Below are positions 4,101-8,998 of a stretch of 8,998 nt of DNA, piece after piece. This DNA comes from Anaerolineae bacterium (lineage in GTDB: Bacteria > Chloroflexota > Anaerolineae > 4572-78 > NAK82). The stretch covers positions 1 to 8,998 of the forward strand of contig JAUVPY010000068.1 in assembly GCA_030598425.1 (NCBI GenBank), written 5' to 3'. Both the position numbers and the translations under genes were made by a program. Every line of letters begins with the position of its first letter. Within the stretch, counting starts at the first letter, position 1. The notes below the pieces were generated by a model, which had not been told where the DNA came from, did not search any database, and saw only the letters and a list, made by a program, of their open reading frames with translations.

Positions 4101-5894
4101 GTTGCCGTCCTTGACGACGAGCGGCAGACGGAGCATGTACGGCACAAACCCTGTCCACGTGGCCCGGTTGTCCGCGGGGTCGTCATAGCTGGTGAGGCCT
4201 GTGATCTCCACGGTGCTGGTCAGGTGTGTGCCGACCGGCAACGTGGCTCCTACCGTTGCCGTTACCACGAACGAGCCTCGACTGTAGGGCGCCACATCTC
4301 CAATCTGCCACACGATCGTGCCGCTGTCGGGTTGGGTGACGGGATATCCGCTGTTGTTCTCAACGTACGTCAACCCTGGGCCGAGGGTGTCGGTGATCAC
4401 GACCCCCGCTGCTGGGTTGGGGCCAGGATTAGCGTATTGGATCACCAGCGAGGTCAGCCTGCCGGGCACCACCATAGCAGGGCCGCTGTGCTCCACGTTC
4501 ACCCCGGGCGGGATAATCTCCGCCAATTCTGCCAGTGTGGCGACGGTCGCTTGCACAAACTTCGTCGCGTAGGGAAGGTTCAGTTTGTCTAGCGTGTCGC
4601 TGGTTTTGTGGTAGTAGGGGTTAAAATCCTGGAAGTCCTCAATGACCAGAATGGCCGGGTAGCCCTGGCTCCAAAAACGGGCGTGGTCACTAGCCCTGGT
4701 CGCGCCGTTGGTGATGTATTCGGGGACCAGCGAGAGGCCGTAGGTAGCGTTTGCGCTCAGGAAGGCGGTCCCCAAGGCTTGCGAGTCACTCTGCGTTCCG
4801 GCGTGGATTTCCATGATGTTATTTTCGTCCGAGTCCCAGGCGATCATATCTAGGTTAATAGCGCCGCCGATGTCCGTCCCGGCCGAGCGGGCCTCTACCA
4901 CATAGTAGTAACTACCATAGAGCCCCTGCTCCTCGGCGGCGAAGGTCACGAAGCGCAGCGTGTGGCGGTAGCGGTACTGGCTCAAAACACGGGCCGCCTC
5001 TAGCACCGCGGCTACCCCGCTGGCATTGTCATCCGCGCCGGGTGCAGTACTGTAAGGAGCGTTGGAGATGGAGTCGTAGTGGGCGCAGGCGATGTAAATC
5101 GTATCGCCCTCCAGCCCCCAGCCGTCCAACATCCCCTCGACGTTGTCCAGCGACGTATCCCCGAGATTAAAATCCTGATACCGGACATCCAAACCCAGCG
5201 CTTCCATACGGTCACGGATGTAATCCCGCTCGATCACCAATTCTGGCGCGTAGGTGTAACGAGAGCGCTCGGCATCCCAACCTGGGCTTGTATCATCATC
5301 CTGGAGGTTAAGGATGCTCGTGTAGATGTGTGTTTGGGATACTGAGTCGACCAGGGTTTGAATAAGGGGATCGTGTTCCTGGATCAGAACGCCTGAAGCG
5401 TCCGCGTCGGCGGGTGACGTGTGGGGCAACACGACAGGGCCCAGCAGCTTCTGAATAAAGAAGCCTTCGATGGCCAGCGCCTCAGCCTCGGCGGGGTTGG
5501 CCTTGAGGATAAAGGCGTCTTCCACATACGGGAAGACTTTTCCGTGACGGTATAAGGGGGCGGCATCACCCGTGGGAGGCAGGCTGACCAGGTAGTACAG
5601 CTCGGGTGTTGCCGGCGCATCGAGAACGCGTGCGTCAAACCCCAGGCTGCGCAGCGTGGCTAATTCTTGTGCCGAAACGATCGCCGCCAGCCGATCTGCT
5701 TGCCAGTCGAGCCAGTGGAGGTTCAACAAAGCCAGGCGTTTCAGCTCATCCCCGTCGCGATAGTCGATCACGACCAGGTACGATGACGTTGGATCCGGTG
5801 GGGAATCAGCCATAACGCTCAGCGCGGCTATGCCTGAATAGCTCAACGCCGACAGCAACAGCGCACAGGCTACAACGGCCAGTCCCTGTTTCAT
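4098..5894 (-). CDS. Exported M28-family zinc metallopeptidase with DUF11-like C-terminal domain
   Basis: An aminopeptidase-like enzyme of about 598 residues (numbers below count from the ATG at 5912). A signal peptide spans about 7-35 (MKQGLAVVACALLLSAL...), then a proregion-like stretch (40-200). The M28 domain (about 225-465) keeps every two-zinc ligand position: His278 (ACAHYDS), Asp294 (PGADDNASG), catalytic Glu327 and Glu328 (FAAEEQG), Asp355 (NLDMIAW) and His435 (YYHKTSDT). Residues about 470-588 form a DUF11/CARDB-like beta-sandwich (VIQYANPGPNPAAGVVITDT), and the chain ends in YMLRLPLVVKDGN. It probably removes N-terminal residues from peptides outside the membrane. I prefer ATG 5894 because the six extra residues from 5912 would place Asp and Glu before the signal peptide; the 5912 start overlaps the upstream gene by 11 bases. 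It is last in the operon, and its TAG stop lies in the inverted-repeat element. Confidence 0.92.
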   Translation of the reverse strand: MKQGLAVVACALLLSALSYSGIAALSVMADSPPDPTSSYLVVIDYRDGDELKRLALLNLHWLDWQADRLAAIVSAQELATLRSLGFDARVLDAPATPELYYLVSLPPTGDAAPLYRHGKVFPYVEDAFILKANPAEAEALAIEGFFIQKLLGPVVLPHTSPADADASGVLIQEHDPLIQTLVDSVSQTHIYTSILNLQDDDTSPGWDAERSRYTYAPELVIERDYIRDRMEALGLDVRYQDFNLGDTSLDNVEGMLDGWGLEGDTIYIACAHYDSISNAPYSTAPGADDNASGVAAVLEAARVLSQYRYRHTLRFVTFAAEEQGLYGSYYYVVEARSAGTDIGGAINLDMIAWDSDENNIMEIHAGTQSDSQALGTAFLSANATYGLSLVPEYITNGATRASDHARFWSQGYPAILVIEDFQDFNPYYHKTSDTLDKLNLPYATKFVQATVATLAELAEIIPPGVNVEHSGPAMVVPGRLTSLVIQYANPGPNPAAGVVITDTLGPGLTYVENNSGYPVTQPDSGTIVWQIGDVAPYSRGSFVVTATVGATLPVGTHLTSTVEITGLTSYDDPADNRATWTGFVPYMLRLPLVVKDGN

Positions 5895-5901
5895 CGCGAC
5901 T

Positions 5902-6900
5902 TCATCTGCCATTAAAGCGCAGGGTGGCCACGACCGGCCGATGGTCTGAACCGTGTCCCGAGGGGACCACGTGGATCTCCTGTGGTGTCAAGTGTTCGCT
6001 CACAAAAATGTGATCTATACGCACCACTGGGCCCACTACAGGTGAGTCAGCCCCGTATCGACGCAGGTCAGGAAACGTGAAGCCAAAGCCTCGGCCGACA
6101 GACCAGTGGACATCGGTCAATTCGTCGGCGACCAGACCGTAGTTCTCGGTCTGGTCGGTGGTGTTGAAATCTCCCATAACCACCAATGGCTCCCCGTCCT
6201 CTTCCGCCATTTCGGCAACGGCGGCCGCCATCCTTCTTTGAGCCTGCCAGCCGGGCTGTGAAAGAGCAGTAGCCAGGTGGACGCTCCACACGGTAACCGG
6301 CCCGGCAGGTGTCTCAACGCTGGCCGAGCGACTGTATCGGAGCTCGGGCAATATCGAACCTGCCGTCAAGGGGTAACGGCTGATCAATCCCGTCAGACCC
6401 TGTGAGCTGTCGTACAAGAAATAAGGGTATTCCGACGCCAACTCGGCGCGTAGCGGTGCCGCCAGCCCCTGCTTCAACTCCTGCATAGCGATGACGTCCG
6501 GCGACTCGGCCCGGGTCAGGTCGGCGATATCCGAGGCGTTTCGATTGGCGTAGTTGACGTTGAAGGTCATCACTCGCAATTCGCTGACGTTGTTCCCAGC
6601 GCTGAGCACTGGGAGACGCGGGAACAGGAGAGGCCAGTAGCGTATCACAAAGACCAGCCCCAGCAATAAGGCGATGCGCGTCAACCAGGGGCGGTGCGCC
6701 AATAGCGCGACGATCAAGGCCGGGACCAGGGCCATAAACAGCCAGGGGGCAAAATAGTTGCCCAAGCGCACAAACAGCCAGCGGTCGCCTGGGTAGATTC
6801 GCAGCACATTCCAGACGGTCAATGCGACGGCAAATACCCAGGCGGCAGCGATGATCAGTCGCCCTAAGAACCCTACGAAAGATAACAGCAGACCTTTCAC
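5902..6900 (-). CDS. Membrane-anchored endonuclease/exonuclease/phosphatase-family protein
   Basis: A 332-residue protein with about three N-terminal membrane segments (roughly 9-31, 49-69, 74-95) followed by a complete EEP (DNase I/exonuclease III-like) domain from about 107. All the main motifs are present: TFNVNYAN (Asn114), MQELK (Glu141), SVHLA (His208), GDFNTT (Asp244, Asn246), RIDHIF (Asp296, His297) and GSDHRPV (Asp319, His320). The fold hydrolyses phosphodiester bonds with a divalent metal; members cleave DNA, inositol phosphates, sphingomyelin or other lipids. The membrane anchor suggests the catalytic domain acts at the cell surface, perhaps on a lipid or extracellular nucleic acid, but the substrate is not readable. 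AGGAG (6910-6906) is five bases before the ATG. It starts eight bases after the DUF1361 stop and touches the peptidase gene, so these are co-transcribed. Confidence 0.9.
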   Translation of the reverse strand: MKGLLLSFVGFLGRLIIAAAWVFAVALTVWNVLRIYPGDRWLFVRLGNYFAPWLFMALVPALIVALLAHRPWLTRIALLLGLVFVIRYWPLLFPRLPVLSAGNNVSELRVMTFNVNYANRNASDIADLTRAESPDVIAMQELKQGLAAPLRAELASEYPYFLYDSSQGLTGLISRYPLTAGSILPELRYSRSASVETPAGPVTVWSVHLATALSQPGWQAQRRMAAAVAEMAEEDGEPLVVMGDFNTTDQTENYGLVADELTDVHWSVGRGFGFTFPDLRRYGADSPVVGPVVRIDHIFVSEHLTPQEIHVVPSGHGSDHRPVVATLRFNGR

Positions 6901-6908
6901 TCAATCTC

Positions 6909-7658
6909 CTATATCTGGTCACCGCCCCTCAGGGCAGAACGTTCAGGCGATGGAATAATCGTAAAAGTCAAGTAGCAGACCAACAAGAAAGCGGCAAATA
7001 GGAACGTGACCCCCAACGTCCTGGGATGGTTCAACGGATCTGCCAGCCGGATGATTACGTCAGCCAACACGTTGCGTGGGTGCAGCAGCAAATCCCAACT
7101 GTTCCAACGCAGGAAGCGCCCTATGTAAACACCCAACCCACCCAGCCCCAGGCTGCCAAGGACAAACAACCAGCTCGCTACGGCACCCAAGAAGCTCTTA
7201 ACCAACGTTTGCATTGTGCGCAGCGAGAAAACGGCCAGAAACAGGCCGGTCCAGGCGAAGACCGTGAGCATTCCAACATCGTACCAGAATGGAATCGGCG
7301 CGCGTGCTCGTAGATGCAGAAAATCGGTGACAATATAAGGGGCATTAGGAAAGAAGGCGAGCCATAACGCGCCAGGGATCAGCAGGTACCACCAATGACT
7401 GGGAAAGCGCTGGTGTATACGGGCTGCCCATAGGCTGCTCAGAAAGGGGATCCAGGCCAGAAAGAGGTTCCACACCAGGAAGGCATAGGTCAAAGTATGG
7501 CCCAAAGAGATGGCGGGACTGTTTTCTAATCTTACCACCAGGTATGCCCGGCTGGCAAAGAGGCCGATAGCCAGCAGGCTGGATAGTAAAATGGGATAAA
7601 GCGCGTGGCGCGCCAGGAAATGGTGGGACTGGATCAAACGATCAATCGTAGTCAGCAT
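6909..7658 (-). CDS. DUF1361 family multi-pass membrane protein
   Basis: A 249-residue integral membrane protein with about six hydrophobic segments (near 19-42, 54-78, 87-107, 126-147, 153-178 and 212-236). It carries the conserved DUF1361 blocks: LVWNLFLAWIPF (61-72), LWLAFFPNAPYIVTDFLHL (98-116) and VYIGRFLRWNSWDLL (177-191). The family's biochemical function is unknown. The length is usual for the family. The start is ATG 7658, preceded by GGGGGAG (7667-7661); the GTG at 7661 overlaps that site and is unlikely. It begins 12 bases after the stop of the HAAS gene and ends eight bases before the EEP gene. The charged blocks rich in Arg, Asp and Trp could form a binding or catalytic face in the membrane, but that is inference. 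Confidence 0.87.
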   Translation of the reverse strand: MLTTIDRLIQSHHFLARHALYPILLSSLLAIGLFASRAYLVVRLENSPAISLGHTLTYAFLVWNLFLAWIPFLSSLWAARIHQRFPSHWWYLLIPGALWLAFFPNAPYIVTDFLHLRARAPIPFWYDVGMLTVFAWTGLFLAVFSLRTMQTLVKSFLGAVASWLFVLGSLGLGGLGVYIGRFLRWNSWDLLLHPRNVLADVIIRLADPLNHPRTLGVTFLFAAFLLVCYLTFTIIPSPERSALRGGDQI

Positions 7659-7670
7659 CACTCCCCCAAG

Positions 7671-8612
7671 TCAGTTAGCAAAGAGTCCCGGTAGTCCCGA
7701 CTGCTTCTGACGCAGCCAGCGAGCGACGAGACGCACAATCGGCGGATAGAGTGTCAAGCCAAAGGCCAAGGCAGCGATGGGTAACTTGTCGGTCAAGGTG
7801 AGTTTGACCGTCAAGGCGCTGACGAATAGGTCTGGGAACAACTTGGCCAGGCCCAAGGCGGTCAACAAGGCCGTCATGTAGAGGATTTGAGTCCCTAGCA
7901 ATCCCGCCAGCAAATAGATACTCCGCCGATGAGGGCGTGCCGTCTTGATACTCAGCGCCAGCACCGCGATCCACAGGACTGAAAAGGCGGTTTCCAGCCA
8001 GACGATGTTGCCCGGATATACACTGCCCGGCCCCCAGCCAGTGGTGGCCAGCAGCAGCGATGGACCCAGCAGCCGGGCAAAGGCCAGGTAAGTCGTAAAG
8101 GGCAACGCCATCAAGGTGGCGTGCTCCCAGCGCTCAATAGCGACCAGGGTGATTGCCAGCGGAAAGATGATAAAAAATAGGGCACTGGTCCGATCTACAG
8201 CAACCAGAGCCAGGAAGAGCCAGCCGAGCCAGGCATACCACCAGGTGGGCCAATTGCGTCGCCAGGCAATGAGCGCGCCCCAACCAAAGACGAGCAGGTA
8301 CCACCACAGCGGTAGGTGCTGGCCGATCGTGTGCCAGCCCAACCCGGTGATGCCCAGCACCGGCAATGCTGCCAGCACCACATCTACCCAGCCGACGTGG
8401 CCGTGGGCGGCGCGTAACTGCCGACCAATTGCCCGCACCCCGCCGAACTGGGCGATAGCGCGCGCCTGGGCCTGCGCATCGGTCAGGCCGTTCCGCCTCC
8501 ATTCGTCCGTCAGCTCTAAAAGATGCGACCGGATTTCCGACAGGGTTTCAGCGCGCGCGTGGGGTGGCAACTGGCGGGCCAGGTCGTGAAGATAACGATC
8601 AATGGGCGACAT
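7671..8612 (-). CDS. HAAS-domain (permease prefix) multi-pass membrane protein
   Basis: A 313-residue protein. Residues 1 to about 70 form the helical HAAS/permease-prefix domain: MSPIDRYLHDLARQLP, then ETLSEIRSHLLEL (22-34) and AQARAIAQFGGVRAIGRQLR (48-67). This domain is very often encoded next to PadR regulators and is thought to pass signals between the membrane and regulation. The remaining 240 residues form about eight membrane segments (near 76-93, 101-117, 123-139, 143-159, 164-190, 205-222, 232-255 and 277-297) with no family I recognise. The ATG at 8612 is preceded by a G-run about nine bases away. It lies 17 bases after the padR-type gene and 12 before the DUF1361 gene. By analogy with known PadR/HAAS pairs it may sense or transport something across the membrane, but I see no substrate motif. 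Confidence 0.85.
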   Translation of the reverse strand: MSPIDRYLHDLARQLPPHARAETLSEIRSHLLELTDEWRRNGLTDAQAQARAIAQFGGVRAIGRQLRAAHGHVGWVDVVLAALPVLGITGLGWHTIGQHLPLWWYLLVFGWGALIAWRRNWPTWWYAWLGWLFLALVAVDRTSALFFIIFPLAITLVAIERWEHATLMALPFTTYLAFARLLGPSLLLATTGWGPGSVYPGNIVWLETAFSVLWIAVLALSIKTARPHRRSIYLLAGLLGTQILYMTALLTALGLAKLFPDLFVSALTVKLTLTDKLPIAALAFGLTLYPPIVRLVARWLRQKQSGLPGLFAN

Positions 8613-8629
8613 AGGATCGAACCCCCCGC

Positions 8630-8959
8630 TTAGGCTAGACCATCCAACAACTTGAGCAAGCTGTGCGAGAAATCAACCCATTGCGCTGCACTTTCGCGCA
8701 ACGCCGCCTGCCCTACATCAGTGATTTGATAGTATTTGCGGGGTGGCCCCTCGCCGACGATCTGCCACTCACTGCGCACCAGGCCGTCTCGTTCCAGCCG
8801 GTGCAAGGCTGGGTAGAGCGTGCCTTGTTCCATCTCAAAGTAACCCTCCGAGCGGGCCTGCAACTCCCTGACCATTTGGTAGCCATACATCGGCTCGTCG
8901 GCCAGCAGGCGCAGAACCATCACCCCTGTGCTTCCTGTCCGCATATCGAGTTTGCTCAC
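8630..8959 (-). CDS. PadR-family transcriptional repressor
   Basis: A 109-residue one-domain PadR regulator of the short type. The winged helix is clear: VMVLRLLADEPMYGYQMVREL (13-33), the recognition region EMEQGTLYPALHRLERDGLV (42-61), and the wing GPPRKYYQITDVGQAAL (71-87), followed by a dimerisation helix (88-107). The start is GTG 8959 because AGGAGGAGGG (8976-8967) lies seven bases before it; the frame is open further upstream but only to a TTG at 8995 with no such site. PadR proteins usually repress their own operon until an effector is present. As first gene of the five-gene run it probably controls all of it. The promoter region is mostly cut off by the window edge. Confidence 0.93.
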   Translation of the reverse strand: MSKLDMRTGSTGVMVLRLLADEPMYGYQMVRELQARSEGYFEMEQGTLYPALHRLERDGLVRSEWQIVGEGPPRKYYQITDVGQAALRESAAQWVDFSHSLLKLLDGLA

Positions 8960-8979
8960 GTCTGTTCCCTCCTCCTCTT

Positions 8980-8998
8980 TACCTAAACCTCGCAAGTA
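8980..8998 (-). promoter_or_regulatory. Possible PadR operator at the window edge
   Basis: TACCT (8980-8984) and AAGTA (8994-8998) form an imperfect 5-base inverted repeat with a 9-base centre, just upstream of the strong ribosome-binding site of the padR-type gene. PadR operators are often spaced inverted repeats overlapping their own promoter. The site touches the end of the window, so it may be incomplete. Confidence 0.25.

Noticed and set aside
8960..8995. TTG start extending the PadR protein by 12 residues
   Set aside because: The extension would encode the ribosome-binding site itself, and PadR homology begins after the GTG at 8959.

Overview
The window is chromosomal bacterial DNA of fairly high GC, with no phage, plasmid or CRISPR signature. 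The best guess for the host is a member of the Chloroflexota (Anaerolineae-like). This rests on a secreted protein ending in a hydrophobic 'RLPLVVKDGN' tail, on a PadR/HAAS regulatory pair, and on short intergenic tandem repeats of a kind I associate with that phylum. None of these is decisive, and the taxonomy is inference.

Region 1 (1-456) has no intact gene, but it holds a decayed junction of two histidine-biosynthesis genes. The C-terminal part of hisC (histidinol-phosphate aminotransferase) can be read in two frames, and it runs into the N-terminal part of hisB (imidazoleglycerol-phosphate dehydratase), which carries an in-frame stop. Region 2 (457-1742) has a MaoC-fold hydratase on the + strand, about 250 bases of non-coding DNA rich in small hairpins and short tandem repeats, then a small cupin on the - strand. 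The cupin has a convincing sigma-70-type promoter and two palindromes in its leader.

Region 3 (1743-4008, + strand) is a two-gene molybdenum-hydroxylase maturation unit: yqeB, then a fusion of yqeC with a MocA-type molybdenum-cofactor cytidylyltransferase. The two genes are separated by a 7-bp-period repeat, and a second, purine-rich repeat has run into the C-terminus of YqeB. No molybdenum hydroxylase structural gene is present, so the target enzyme lies outside the window.

Region 4 (4006-4100) is a 95-bp inverted-repeat element between two convergent genes. Its near-identical 17-bp ends begin with TAG and supply the stop codons of both flanking genes. A third copy of the same end lies at 1684-1700. 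This looks like a small non-autonomous mobile element (MITE).

Region 5 (4098-8959, all - strand) is a tightly packed five-gene operon, read from right to left: PadR repressor, HAAS-domain membrane protein, DUF1361 membrane protein, membrane-anchored endonuclease/exonuclease/phosphatase-family enzyme, and exported M28 metallopeptidase with a DUF11-like C-terminal domain. Gaps are 17 bp or less or the genes overlap, so PadR probably controls a small cell-envelope module. Its substrate and purpose cannot be read from the sequence.
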